Below are positions 25,774-34,713 of a stretch of DNA of 64,000 nt, piece after piece. Origin of the DNA: Sphingomonas oligophenolica (GTDB lineage Bacteria > Pseudomonadota > Alphaproteobacteria > Sphingomonadales > Sphingomonadaceae); contig NZ_RCZK01000007.1 of NCBI RefSeq assembly GCF_006438955.1, forward strand, positions 80,709 to 144,708, read 5' to 3'. The notes below the pieces were generated by a model. The model searched no databases. It was not told where the DNA came from and saw only the letters and a list, made by a program, of their open reading frames with translations. Made by a program: the position numbers and the translations under genes. Each line of letters begins with the position of its first letter. Position 1 is the stretch's first letter.

Positions 25774-26104
25774 GCGCGTGGCAGACCGGCTTACCGATGT
25801 CATCGACAATATCGATGCGATCGCCAGGTACATCGGCACGTCGACCTTCGAGGACTACGCCGCCGACCGGTTGCGCAAGGATGCAACAGAACGCTGTCTT
25901 GAACGGATCATCGAGGCCGTCGTGAAGATCGGCAACGAGCAGATGTCGGTCGTCGACCCAGCGTTTCCGGTCGAGCGTGCCCGCGGATTGGGGAATATGT
26001 TGCGCCACGCCTATGAAGAGATCGACGAGGGCCTGATCTACAACGTCGTGGTCGACGAGCTACCACGGCTTCGTGCGGCCTGTGCGGCAGCGCTGGCCAG
26101 CTAA
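25763..26104 (+). CDS. HepT-like HEPN (DUF86) ribonuclease toxin
   Basis: A 113-residue HEPN-fold protein of the DUF86 family, the predicted toxin of the pair. The catalytic region reads G-N-M-L-R-H-A-Y: the histidine and the tyrosine (target of AMPylation) are kept. The arginine of the canonical R-x4-6-H motif is not at the usual distance; there is one directly before the histidine and another eight residues before it. The ATG at 25763 lies inside the antitoxin gene. Its TAA stop overlaps the cobT start (TAATG), so it is coupled to the cob genes on both sides. Confidence 0.87.
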   Translation: MSSRRVADRLTDVIDNIDAIARYIGTSTFEDYAADRLRKDATERCLERIIEAVVKIGNEQMSVVDPAFPVERARGLGNMLRHAYEEIDEGLIYNVVVDELPRLRAACAAALAS

Positions 26105-27930
26105 TGGCCAACGAAACCCCGCTCGATCGCTTCAAGGCCGTGCTCGGCGGCACGGCGCGGGCGTTGGCGGACGAACCCGAGGTCGAGCTCGCCTATACCG
26201 CGGATGCGCCGACCCAATCGGGCAAGCACATCAAGGTGCCAATGCCAGCGCGCGCGTTGCCCGCCGATCAGGTCGCCGAGGTGCGCGGGTTCGCCGACGG
26301 CTTCGCGCTGCGGCTGAAGCATCACAATCCGGCGCTTCACGCCAAGGCGGCGCCGGGGGATGCGGTGGCGCGCGCGGTGTTCGACGCGGTCGAGGGAGCG
26401 CGAGTCGAAGCGTTGGGGTCGCGCGGCTATGCGGGGATCACCGACAATCTGGCGCACGCGCTCGACGTCCGGCTGCGCGCCGATCCGATCACGCGCGCGC
26501 GCACCCGCGACGAGGTGCCACTGTCGACCGCGCTGGCGCTGCTGGTCCGCGAACGACTGACCGGGCAGGCACCGCCCGCCGCCGCCGACAAGGGGCTGGC
26601 GCTGGTGCGCGACTGGATCGAGGAGAAGACCGACCTCGACGCGTTGAACCTCGCGCTCGACGACCAGCGCGCGTTCCAGTCGCTGACAATGAAAATGCTC
26701 GAACAGCTCGAACTCGTCGAGGGCGACCAGGTCCCCGAGGACAGCGACGAGGGCGGGGCCGATGAGGAAGGGACCGACGAGCAGCAGCAGGACGAGGGCG
26801 AGGACAGCGATGACGAGGACGGCGGCCAGGGCGAAGGCGAGGTCGAGGCGCGCGGCGAACAGAGCGAATCCGACAGCGAGGACGGCGACGGCGAGGAGAT
26901 GGGCGAGGATTCGTTCGACGACGCCGACGGCGAGCCGGGCGACGAGGGCGAGGAGGGGATGCAGCCGGTGCGCCCCAATCGGCCGTTCGGCGACATCAAC
27001 GCGCAGTTCGATTACAAGCCGTGGACGACGCAATTCGACGAGGTGATCGCGGCGACCGAATTGTGCGATGCCGAGGAGTTGACGCGGCTGCGCGGGTATC
27101 TCGACCAACAGTTGGTGCACCTGCAGGCGGTGGTGTCGAAGCTCGCCAACCGGCTCCAGCGGCGGTTGATGGCGCAGCAGTCGCGATCGTGGGATTTCGA
27201 TCAGGACGAGGGGCTGCTCGACGCCGCGCGGCTCGCGCGGGTGGTGGTGAATCCGACCCAGTCGCTAAGCTACAAGATCGAGCGCGAGACCGATTTTCGC
27301 GACACCGTGGTGACGCTGCTGATCGACAATTCGGGGTCGATGCGCGGGCGCCCGATCAGCATCGCGGCGATCAGCGCGGATATCCTCGCGCGGACGCTCG
27401 AGCGGTGTGGGGTCAAGACCGAGATCCTGGGCTTCACGACGCGGGCGTGGAAGGGCGGGCAGAGTCGCGAGGCGTGGCTCGGCGCGGGACGTCCGCCGCA
27501 GCCGGGGCGGCTCAACGACATCCGCCATATCGTCTACAAGAAAGCCGACGAGCCGTGGCGGCGCGCGCGCAACAACCTGGGGTTGATGATGCGCGAGGGG
27601 TTGCTGAAGGAGAATATCGACGGCGAGGCGCTGCTGTGGGCGCACGCGCGGCTGATCGCGCGGCCCGAGGAGCGGCGCATCCTGATGGTGATCAGCGACG
27701 GCGCGCCGGTTGACGATTCGACGCTCAGCGTCAATTCGGGGAGCTATCTGGAACGGCACCTACGCCAGGTGATCGGGTGGATCGAGGGCAAGAGCCCGGT
27801 CGAGCTGGTTGCGATCGGGATCGGGCATGACGTGACACGCTATTACCAGCGCGCGGTGACGATCATGGATGCCGATCAGCTCGGCGGCACGATTATCGAA
27901 CAGCTCGCGGCACTGTTCGACAGCGAATAG
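26104..27930 (+). CDS. cobT: CobT: VWA subunit of aerobic cobaltochelatase
   Basis: A 608-residue CobT. It has an N-terminal helical domain, a very acidic low-complexity segment rich in Glu, Asp and Gly near residues 206-285, and a C-terminal von Willebrand A domain with the metal site D-N-S-G-S-M-R-G near residue 410. CobT forms a two-tiered ring with CobS that works with CobN as a Mg-chelatase-like machine. The start codon overlaps the HepT stop. The acidic linker is normal for the family. Confidence 0.92.
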   Translation: MANETPLDRFKAVLGGTARALADEPEVELAYTADAPTQSGKHIKVPMPARALPADQVAEVRGFADGFALRLKHHNPALHAKAAPGDAVARAVFDAVEGARVEALGSRGYAGITDNLAHALDVRLRADPITRARTRDEVPLSTALALLVRERLTGQAPPAAADKGLALVRDWIEEKTDLDALNLALDDQRAFQSLTMKMLEQLELVEGDQVPEDSDEGGADEEGTDEQQQDEGEDSDDEDGGQGEGEVEARGEQSESDSEDGDGEEMGEDSFDDADGEPGDEGEEGMQPVRPNRPFGDINAQFDYKPWTTQFDEVIAATELCDAEELTRLRGYLDQQLVHLQAVVSKLANRLQRRLMAQQSRSWDFDQDEGLLDAARLARVVVNPTQSLSYKIERETDFRDTVVTLLIDNSGSMRGRPISIAAISADILARTLERCGVKTEILGFTTRAWKGGQSREAWLGAGRPPQPGRLNDIRHIVYKKADEPWRRARNNLGLMMREGLLKENIDGEALLWAHARLIARPEERRILMVISDGAPVDDSTLSVNSGSYLERHLRQVIGWIEGKSPVELVAIGIGHDVTRYYQRAVTIMDADQLGGTIIEQLAALFDSE

Positions 27931-27945
27931 CGCCGCCGGGGCGGG

Positions 27946-28749
27946 TTACGCCGACGCGCTGGGCGAATCCGGGGCGTCCGCGGGTGCGTCGACCTTGGTG
28001 ATGCTGAGGTAGGTCACCAGCCCGACGATAACGACCAGAAACACCCCGCTGACCGGCATTGTCCCCAGCCCGAGGCCGCCGTCGGTCTTGGCCTGGGTCA
28101 GCAGATCGCCGATCGAGGCCCCCAGCGGACGCGTCAGAATATACGCGAGCCAGAACGCGAGGACGGGGCCGAGCAGCCCCGCGTAATAGCCGACCGTGAT
28201 CGCCGCGATCGACCCGCCGAAGATCAGCGCGGCGGTGAGATAGCCGAGCCCCGACGTTTCGGAGACCAAGTCGCCGCCCGCAGTCCCCAGCGCGAAGGTG
28301 AAGAGGATCGCCGCCCAGTAGAATGCCTCGCGTGTGGGGGAGTCGATCTCGTGGATCGAGAGTGTATGCTCGCGGCGATACCAGACGAAGAAGGTCGCGA
28401 TCAGCGCAATTGTGAACGCGGCGGTCGAGATATAGAGGCTCAACCCAAGTTCGTCGGTCAAGGTATCGGTCAACAACGTGCCGACGACGCTCAGGAACAC
28501 CACGACGAGCCAGTATTTCCACGGCACGTAGCGATCGCTGCGCATCTGGATCGCCAGGACGGCCACAAGCAGCACGGTCATGACGACCGAGGTGCCGTTC
28601 AGCCCCAATCCCAGCCGCACGTTGAGGAAATCCGCACCGGTTTCCCCCACCGTGGTCGCGAGAATCTTGATGATCCAGAAGAAGACGGTGACGTAGGGGA
28701 CCTTGTTGAGCATCTGCGCCCGTTGGTCGGTCATCGGTCGGTCGGTCAT
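27946..28749 (-). CDS. COG4705-type membrane protein
   Basis: A 267-residue membrane protein with about eight hydrophobic segments. The N-terminal motif V-P-x-V-T-x-x-F-W-I-I-K-I-L-A-T-T-V-G-E-T is the hallmark of the uncharacterised COG4705 membrane-anchored family; some members contain two copies of the motif. A second, similar element A-L-G-T-A-G-G-D-L lies near residue 155. The role is unknown. ATG 28749 follows AAAGGTG, which is the best start; other ATGs lie at 28764 and 28734. It converges with cobT 16 bases apart. Confidence 0.8.
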   Translation of the reverse strand: MTDRPMTDQRAQMLNKVPYVTVFFWIIKILATTVGETGADFLNVRLGLGLNGTSVVMTVLLVAVLAIQMRSDRYVPWKYWLVVVFLSVVGTLLTDTLTDELGLSLYISTAAFTIALIATFFVWYRREHTLSIHEIDSPTREAFYWAAILFTFALGTAGGDLVSETSGLGYLTAALIFGGSIAAITVGYYAGLLGPVLAFWLAYILTRPLGASIGDLLTQAKTDGGLGLGTMPVSGVFLVVIVGLVTYLSITKVDAPADAPDSPSASA

Positions 28750-28983
28750 CCCGTCACCTTTCATGGGTGGATAGCGGCCACGCCGTCAACGATGACGAGG
28801 GATCGCCCAGCGCGGCGTCGGTTGCGACATGCGTGATGTCCCAAGCGCCGCCGGGTTCCGATCGTTCCGCCTGCACGACAACATTGGGAAATCGTATAGT
28901 TGCGCGGCGGCACGCGCGGGAACGCGGGAACTGCGATGCAAGCGATGTTCGACATTGGGGTCGCCCGTCGATACGCCAAGCCC

Positions 28984-29232
28984 ATGCCGCCCGTATCGCC
29001 GATCCTCACGCCAACTCCCTTCGTCGGCCCCGTCAAGCGATCGATCACGATTGCGGGGCATCAGACGTCCATCAGCCTTGAACCTGTATTCTGGTCCGCG
29101 CTCGACGCGGCGGCGGTCGCGCATGGGCTGCCGCTCAGCGCCCTCGTCGCACAGATCGATGCGGTGCGGATCACCGTAGCCGATCCACCCAATCTGGCGA
29201 GCGCGATTCGGACGTGGTTGTTCGTTCGATAA
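28984..29232 (+). CDS. ribbon-helix-helix domain protein
   Basis: An 82-residue protein of the ribbon-helix-helix (RHH_4) type. The stretch V-K-R-S-I-T-I-A-G-H-Q-T-S-I-S-L-E-P-x-F-W is the recognised N-terminal strand and helix of this family, often annotated as a small DNA-binding protein. The start is uncertain (ATG 28984 is chosen; 28945 would add 13 residues; no clear ribosome site for either). About 230 bases upstream are otherwise empty. The stop codon lies within the Fur box of the TonB receptor. Confidence 0.8.
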   Translation: MPPVSPILTPTPFVGPVKRSITIAGHQTSISLEPVFWSALDAAAVAHGLPLSALVAQIDAVRITVADPPNLASAIRTWLFVR

Positions 29233-29252
29233 TGTGAGAATTGTTCTCATTA
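29230..29252 (+). promoter_or_regulatory. Fur-like operator
   Basis: TGAGAA, TTG, TTCTCA at 29235-29249 is a perfect 6-3-6 inverted repeat in a broader AATGTGAGAATTGTTCTCATTAGC context (given here in pieces: AATG, the palindrome, TTAGC). It closely resembles the Fur-box core AATGAGAA-TTCTCATT of other proteobacteria and lies just upstream of an iron-uptake receptor. Iron-dependent repression is likely but inferred. Confidence 0.7.
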
Positions 29253-29255
29253 GCA

Positions 29256-29284
29256 TTGACTATGCGATTAACTCGCAATAGCGA
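29256..29284 (+). promoter_or_regulatory. possible housekeeping promoter of the TonB receptor
   Basis: A TTGACT -35 hexamer at 29256-29261 is 17 bases from a weak -10 TAGCGA (29279-29284). The Fur-like palindrome lies directly upstream of the -35 box. The TTG start follows 24 bases after the -10. The -10 match is poor, so this is tentative. Confidence 0.4.
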
Positions 29285-29308
29285 GCTCCCATCGAAAGGG
29301 GAGTTCGT

Positions 29309-31795
29309 TTGTCCACATCTGACGTCCCGTTCCTGGCCCTGTCCTGTATCGGCGCCTTCGCCACCGCGCCCGCCTGGGGCGCGGACGAGCCTAGGGGCAC
29401 CACCCCGCCGCTCGCCTCCGATGAAGGCGGTGCCGACGAGGCGCAGCGGCGCGGCGATATCGTCGTCGTCGGCGACCGCGAGCACCGTGGGGACGACGCC
29501 AAGGCGGTCGCGCCGCTGGTCAACACCCCGCGATCGGTGATCGTGCTGCCGCGCGCGGTGATCGAGCAAACCGGGTCGACGACGCTGCAAGACGCGCTGC
29601 GCACCGTGCCGGGGATCACCTTCGGCGCGGCGGAGGGGGGCAATCCGATCGGCGACCGCCCCTTCATCCGCGGTTTCGACAGCCAGGGCAGCATCTATGT
29701 CGACGGGGTCCGCGATCTGGCATCGCAGACCCGCGAGGTGTTCACGATCGATTCGATCCAGGTCGTGCACGGATCGGATTCGACGCTGGGCGGGCGCGGG
29801 AGCGCCGGCGGCACGATCAATATCGTGACCAAACAGCCCCAGCTCGACGATGTTGGATCGGTGCAGGCGAGCTATGGCAACGCCGATTACAAGCGCGTCA
29901 CCGCCGACCTGAATGTGGCGCTGTCCGACACCGCGGCGTTCCGCGTCGCGGGGGTGTGGCACGACCAGGACGTGGCGGGACGCGACGCGGTCTATGCCCG
30001 CCGCTGGGGTGTCGCGCCGTCGGTGACGATCGGGCTGGGGACGCCGACCCGGCTGACCGCGAGCTATTATCATCTCGAAAGCCACGAGCTGCCCGACAGC
30101 GGGATTCCCTATCTCTACACCATCGCCAATGCGCCGGGGACGGGCGCGATCCACACCCGCCCCGCGATCGGCACGGTGACGACCGCGGGCGGGCAGACCG
30201 GCTATGTCGACCGGGCGAATTTCTACGGCCTGATTACACGCGATTTCCGCGACGCGACGACCGATCAGGCGCAGCTGCGCGTCGAGCATGACTTCGGGGG
30301 GGTGACGCTGCGCAATACCGCGCGGTTCACGCACAACGACCAGCGCTATATCTTCACGCTGCCCGACGACAGCCAGGGCAATGTCTATGGCACCACCGCG
30401 ACCAACAGCGGCTGGCGGCTGACGAGCGGGGGTTATGTCTGGCGGCGCGGCAACACCCGCGACAGCAACAGCGAGAGCATCGTCGACCAGACCGATCTGT
30501 TCGGCAAGGTCACGACCGGGGGGATCGAGCACAGCATCGCGATCGGCGCCGAACTGTCGTGGGAGAAAGCGCGGCGGGGCACGCTGGTGAGCGCGAGCGG
30601 TTTCGCGTTGAGCCCGCGCTGCACGACCGCGTCGGTAGCGCGCTATTATTGCACCAGCCTTTTCGCGCCCGATCCGTCCGATCCCTGGGTGAACTATGCC
30701 AGCGATACGTCGGGCGTGGCGACGCCGATCGTGCGCGCGCCCTCCTATACCGACATCCTGAACGATGCGCGGACCCAGTCGGTCTATGGCTTCGATTCGA
30801 TCACGCTGACGCCGCGGCTGATCGTGAACCTCGGCGTGCGCTACGACCGGTTCACGTCGGTGACGCAGCCGGGGGTCGCGACCGGGGATACACCGCGGAC
30901 GCGGATCGCGCGTACCGACAATTTGTTCAATTGGCAGGCAGGCGTGGTTTTCAAGCCGACCGCAGCGACGAGCGTCTATGCGAGCTATGCGACCGCGGCG
31001 ACCCCGCCCAACAGCCTGTTGGGCGAAGGGCGCGAGGACAATGCGACGATTCCAGGACGCAACGATCCCGCGACGCTGACGGTTGAGTCGTTGAAGGTGC
31101 AGAAGACGCGGTCGTACGAGATCGGCGCGAAGGCGAACCTGTTCGGCGAGCGGCTGGCGCTGGGGCTGGCGGGATTCCAGACCGACATCCGCAATGCGCG
31201 GGTCACCGATGCGGACAACACTGTATCGTTCATCGGCGTAACGCGGATCAGGGGCGTCGAACTTAGTGTCAACGGCACGATCCTGCCGGGGTGGACAGTG
31301 TTCGGAGGCTATACGTTCCTCGACGCGGTGATCGTCGATGGCGGTTTTACCGCGCTGACCGCGGCGGCGGTGGGCGGTCAAGCGGCGCAGGCGGTGACGG
31401 TGCGGTCGGTAAACACGGGCAAGCGCGTGCCGCAGACCGCGCGCAACGCGATCAGCCTGTCGACCAACCTTGCGCTGACCAAGCGGCTCCAGATCGGGGG
31501 CGGTGCCTATTATCTGTCGCGGCAATATGGCGGCTATGCCGAAGACCGCCGCGCGGTGCAGACTGCGGCAGGCGTGGTGACCGTGATCCCCGCGACCAAG
31601 ACGCTGTATCGCGAAATCCCCGGCTATTGGCGGTTCGACGCGCGCGCGAGCTATGCGCTGACCGATCGTGTCAGCCTGAGCGTCAACGCGCAAAACCTGA
31701 CCGACGAGACCTATTTTACCCAGACCTACACCAACCACTATGCGAGTATCGCCGCGGGGCGGACGGTGTTCGGGACGATCGGGGTGTCGTTTTGA
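29309..31795 (+). CDS. TonB-dependent siderophore receptor
   Basis: An outer-membrane siderophore receptor of 828 residues (Fiu/FcuA-like). A signal-like hydrophobic stretch (about 8-24, ending A-W-G-A), a TonB-box-like D-I-V-V-V-G at 49-54, a plug domain (P-R-S-V-I-V-L-P, Q-D-A-L-R-T-V-P-G-I, F-I-R-G-F-D, I-N-I-V-T-K-Q-P) and a C-terminal beta-barrel ending in F-G-T-I-G-V-S-F are seen. The start is TTG at 29309, with GGGGAG five bases upstream. It leads the operon with the Sel1 protein and PiuC and probably imports a catecholate or related ferric chelate. Confidence 0.9.
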   Translation: MSTSDVPFLALSCIGAFATAPAWGADEPRGTTPPLASDEGGADEAQRRGDIVVVGDREHRGDDAKAVAPLVNTPRSVIVLPRAVIEQTGSTTLQDALRTVPGITFGAAEGGNPIGDRPFIRGFDSQGSIYVDGVRDLASQTREVFTIDSIQVVHGSDSTLGGRGSAGGTINIVTKQPQLDDVGSVQASYGNADYKRVTADLNVALSDTAAFRVAGVWHDQDVAGRDAVYARRWGVAPSVTIGLGTPTRLTASYYHLESHELPDSGIPYLYTIANAPGTGAIHTRPAIGTVTTAGGQTGYVDRANFYGLITRDFRDATTDQAQLRVEHDFGGVTLRNTARFTHNDQRYIFTLPDDSQGNVYGTTATNSGWRLTSGGYVWRRGNTRDSNSESIVDQTDLFGKVTTGGIEHSIAIGAELSWEKARRGTLVSASGFALSPRCTTASVARYYCTSLFAPDPSDPWVNYASDTSGVATPIVRAPSYTDILNDARTQSVYGFDSITLTPRLIVNLGVRYDRFTSVTQPGVATGDTPRTRIARTDNLFNWQAGVVFKPTAATSVYASYATAATPPNSLLGEGREDNATIPGRNDPATLTVESLKVQKTRSYEIGAKANLFGERLALGLAGFQTDIRNARVTDADNTVSFIGVTRIRGVELSVNGTILPGWTVFGGYTFLDAVIVDGGFTALTAAAVGGQAAQAVTVRSVNTGKRVPQTARNAISLSTNLALTKRLQIGGGAYYLSRQYGGYAEDRRAVQTAAGVVTVIPATKTLYREIPGYWRFDARASYALTDRVSLSVNAQNLTDETYFTQTYTNHYASIAAGRTVFGTIGVSF

Positions 31796-32541
31796 GCGCG
31801 CTCCTGCCCGATCATGTCGCGGCGCTGTCGGACGATCAGATCGCGGCGCGGCTGGAGGTCGATCGCGACGCGTTCATCCTCGAAGCGGCGGAAGCGGGGG
31901 TCGCCCACGCGCAGGCGTTGTGGGGACAGGTGTTGCTCGACCGGGGCGAGGCGCGCGCGGGGTTCGGCTGGTTCCTGAAGGCCGCGGCGCAGGATCATGT
32001 CATGGCGCTCAACATGGTCGGGCGGTGCTACGATCTCGGCTGGGGTGTGAGCGTCGACAAGACGCGCGCGGCGGCGTGTTTCCGCGTCGCGGCGGGGCGC
32101 GGCCTCGATTGGGCGATGTATAATTATGCGACGCTGCTGGCGCTAGGCGAGGGTGTTGCCGAGGACAAGGCGGCGGCGCTGACGTGGCTCGAACGCGCGG
32201 TGGCGGAGGGATCCGGGTTGGCGCAGGCGAAGGCAGCGAACTTCGTCGGGAGCTTTGCCGAGGATGGCTGGGCGGGGCCGCGCGCTCTTACCAAGGCGCG
32301 GCGCTACTATGCGCGCGCGGCGGCGGGGGGCGATTTCCGGGGGTGTTTCAATCACGCGCGGATGCTGGGCGACGCAGGTGAGGTCACCGCAGCGTTGCCG
32401 TGGCTGACTCGCGCGGGGGCGTTGGGACATGCGCGGTTCATTGCGCAGGCGTGTGTCTATCTCGCCGCCAGCACAATTCCGGCGTTCCGTACCCAGGGGC
32501 TCGCCGCGTTGCGCCAAGGCCAGGCGAGCCTGGCATGTTGA
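31792..32541 (+). CDS. Sel1-repeat (TPR-like) protein
   Basis: A 249-residue solenoid protein with about five Sel1-like repeats ([30 protein letters not shown] and others). There is no signal peptide, so it is cytoplasmic. It starts at a TTG that overlaps the receptor stop as TTGA. A Sel1-repeat gene between a TonB receptor and piuC is a conserved arrangement, so it likely takes part in the same iron pathway; its exact role is unknown. Confidence 0.82.
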   Translation: MSALLPDHVAALSDDQIAARLEVDRDAFILEAAEAGVAHAQALWGQVLLDRGEARAGFGWFLKAAAQDHVMALNMVGRCYDLGWGVSVDKTRAAACFRVAAGRGLDWAMYNYATLLALGEGVAEDKAAALTWLERAVAEGSGLAQAKAANFVGSFAEDGWAGPRALTKARRYYARAAAGGDFRGCFNHARMLGDAGEVTAALPWLTRAGALGHARFIAQACVYLAASTIPAFRTQGLAALRQGQASLAC

Positions 32542-33218
32542 TCGCGATCCCCGATGTGCTCGATGCCGACGGCGTCGCGCGGCTGCGTGCGCTGATCGAC
32601 CCCGCCGACTGGGTCGACGGCAACGCGACGTCGGGCACGCAGTCGGCGCTCGCCAAGCGCAACGCGCAACTGCCTGAGGATAGCGCGGCGGGGCAGGCGG
32701 CGGGTGCGATGGTGCTCGATGCGCTGGCGGCGACGCCGCGGTTCGTCGCCGCCGCGCTGCCGCGCAAGGTCTATCCGCCGCTGTTCAACCGCTATGCGGG
32801 CGGGCAGGAATTCGGCGCACATGTCGACACCGCCATCCGGATCCGCCGGGGGAGCGATTTCCGGATCCGGAGCGATCTGTCGGCGACGCTCTTCCTCGAC
32901 GATCCCGACGGCTATGACGGCGGCGAACTCGTGATCGAAGGCGCGTTCGGCGAGCAGCGGGTGAAGCTGCCCGCGGGGCATATGGTGCTCTACCCCGCGT
33001 CGAGCGTGCATCGCGTGACCCCGGTGACGCGGGGGGTGCGGGCCGCGTCGTTCTTTTGGATCCAGTCGATGGTCCGTGACGACGGCGCGCGCGCGTTGCT
33101 GTTCGAGCTCGACCAGGGGGTGCAGGCCGCCGCGGCGGCAATGGGACAGGAACATCCCGAATCGGTGCGCTTGACCGGGGTCTATCACAACCTGCTACGG
33201 CGCTGGGCTGAAGCGTAA
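32535..33218 (+). CDS. piuC: PiuC/YbiX-type Fe(II)-dependent hydroxylase (PKHD type)
   Basis: A 227-residue 2-oxoglutarate/Fe(II) oxygenase. The metal ligands are H96 and D98 (G-A-H-V-D-T-A) and H159 (S-V-H-R), with R169 binding 2-oxoglutarate. Its family is repeatedly found downstream of the Fiu/PiuA iron receptors and is iron-regulated. The ATG lies seven bases before the stop of the Sel1 gene. The name is used because of both the sequence and the neighbours. Confidence 0.9.
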   Translation: MLIAIPDVLDADGVARLRALIDPADWVDGNATSGTQSALAKRNAQLPEDSAAGQAAGAMVLDALAATPRFVAAALPRKVYPPLFNRYAGGQEFGAHVDTAIRIRRGSDFRIRSDLSATLFLDDPDGYDGGELVIEGAFGEQRVKLPAGHMVLYPASSVHRVTPVTRGVRAASFFWIQSMVRDDGARALLFELDQGVQAAAAAMGQEHPESVRLTGVYHNLLRRWAEA

Positions 33219-33239
33219 CCCACGCTGGAGCCGAAGCCG

Positions 33240-33473
33240 ATGATCAAGACGTTCGTGAAGGACTATCCTTATATCCATCTCGGCCTGGGTTTGATCGGCA
33301 ACACGCTGTTCGTGATCGGATCGATCCTGTTCCTCGAGCGGTTTTCGGCGTGGCATCATGTGGCGGTGGTGATCTTCATCGTCGGATCGCTCGGCATGTT
33401 GTTGGGGGCGATCGGCAAGGCGGTCACCGACCTCGACAAGGCGCGGCATGACCGCAGCGAACGGCAGCGCTGA
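33240..33473 (+). CDS. YrhK-like membrane protein
   Basis: A 77-residue protein with two hydrophobic helices (about 12-31 and 40-62) of the YrhK family. Y-P-Y-I-H-L-G-L-G-L-I-G-N and F-I-V-G-S-L-G-M-L-L-G-A-I-G are the typical stretches. The role is unknown. GGAGCC precedes the ATG. It may be co-transcribed with piuC, which ends 21 bases earlier. Confidence 0.82.
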   Translation: MIKTFVKDYPYIHLGLGLIGNTLFVIGSILFLERFSAWHHVAVVIFIVGSLGMLLGAIGKAVTDLDKARHDRSERQR

Positions 33474-33548
33474 CCGTGCGGCGACGAGGCAACTTCGATG
33501 CGGGCCGTCCGTTGAGCCATGTGCAAGCGCAGACCCGAGGAAACTCCC

Positions 33549-33794
33549 ATGCCGATCACCGAACCCTTTGCCGATGGGCACCCCGACACCGATCCGGAAC
33601 GGCAGCACCCCAAGAACGCGTTCGATTCGGATCGCGGTCGCGACATCCCGCCCGATAATGGCCAACGCGCATGGTTCGACCCCAAGACTGGTGAAGTTCA
33701 CGGGAGCGGCGTCGGCGCGGGCGGCGGCGAGAGTGGCGAAGATTTCGATTCCGACACCGCGAGTGGCGATGGCGCGGAACATCCCTCCGGTTAG
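33549..33794 (+). CDS. small hydrophilic hypothetical protein
   Basis: An 81-residue, acidic, glycine-rich soluble protein; I recognise no domain. W-F-D-P-K-T-G-E-V-H-G-S-G is the most structured part, the rest is likely disordered. GAGGAAA precedes the ATG. Upstream, GCAAC (33489-33493) is 16 bases from CGTT (33510), one mismatch from the EcfG consensus, so it could be a stress-induced gene; weak. Confidence 0.6.
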   Translation: MPITEPFADGHPDTDPERQHPKNAFDSDRGRDIPPDNGQRAWFDPKTGEVHGSGVGAGGGESGEDFDSDTASGDGAEHPSG

Positions 33795-33913
33795 GACGGT
33801 AAGCAGCGCCGATGGGGCGGGGCAGCGTTTAGCGGCAGCCCGATGCGTCGATTTTCCGCCGCGTCGCGTTGGCGTGCGGCGACCCGCAACGGGCGAGGTC
33901 AGGGAGAACAACC

Positions 33914-34588
33914 ATGCGCTCACGGCCAGCGGTCATCATCTTCGACGTCAACGAGACGCTGCTCGACATCGCGCCGCTGGAGCCGCTGTTCGACGAATGG
34001 TTCGGCGATGCCGCGACGATGCGGCAGTGGTTCGCGCAGCTGGTGCTGTATTCGCAGTCGCTGACGCTGGCGGGACGCTATGTCGACTTCGGCGCAATCG
34101 GGGCGGCGGTGCTCGGGATGGTAGCGCAGATTCGGGGGTGCGAGCTGCCCGGTGACGCTGCGGATCGGCTGGCGACGACGATCGGGGCGCTGCCCGCGCA
34201 CGGCGATGTCGTCGAGGGGCTCGAACGGCTCAAATCCGCGGGGTTCAGGATCGTCACGCTGACCAACAGCGGCGCGGCGACCCAGCGGCGGCAGCTCGAA
34301 CACGCAGGAATCGACCATCTGTTCGAGGCGCAGTTCAGCGTCGAGGCGGTGCGTGCGTTCAAGCCCGCGCGGGCGACCTATGAGCATGTCGCCGATGCAC
34401 TAGGGGTCGAGATCGGCGCGACGATGCTGGTCGCCTGTCACGCCTGGGACATCGTCGGCGCGCGCGCAGCGGGATGCCAGACCGGCTTCGTGTGTCGATC
34501 GGGCAACGCCGAACTCGCGATCGATGACGGCCACGCCGATGTGTCGGTGGCGACGCTGGCAGAGCTTGCCGAAAAGTTACGGGTTTGA
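33914..34588 (+). CDS. HAD-superfamily hydrolase, 2-haloacid-dehalogenase-like
   Basis: A 224-residue HAD-family enzyme. The nucleophile is in F-D-V-N-E-T-L-L-D, the S/T motif in T-L-T-N-S-G, the lysine in F-K-P-A-R-A-T-Y and the last motif in A-C-H-A-W-D-I-V-G-A. It is often annotated as type II haloacid dehalogenase. The classical asparagine of the S-x-N-A-W-D motif is replaced by histidine, and the halide-binding arginine region (L-Y-S-Q-S-L-T-L) differs, so dehalogenation is uncertain. GGGAGAAC precedes the ATG. Confidence 0.82.
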   Translation: MRSRPAVIIFDVNETLLDIAPLEPLFDEWFGDAATMRQWFAQLVLYSQSLTLAGRYVDFGAIGAAVLGMVAQIRGCELPGDAADRLATTIGALPAHGDVVEGLERLKSAGFRIVTLTNSGAATQRRQLEHAGIDHLFEAQFSVEAVRAFKPARATYEHVADALGVEIGATMLVACHAWDIVGARAAGCQTGFVCRSGNAELAIDDGHADVSVATLAELAEKLRV

Positions 34589-34713
34589 TGATCTTAGCCG
34601 ACGCTCCCGATCGCAGAATCGAGGTAGATTCTACGGGATTGCCGCGTTAGGCACCCGCGGTCGGTGGCGCGCCGTGAGGGCGTCCGGACACCGTCAAGGG
34701 AAGGACGAGCCGG

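Noticed and set aside
29171..31738. A very long open frame (855 codons) on the minus strand opposite the TonB receptor
   Set aside because: It mirrors the codon pattern of the real gene on the plus strand. Such antisense frames are common at this GC content, and the composition (Arg/Pro rich) is not protein-like.
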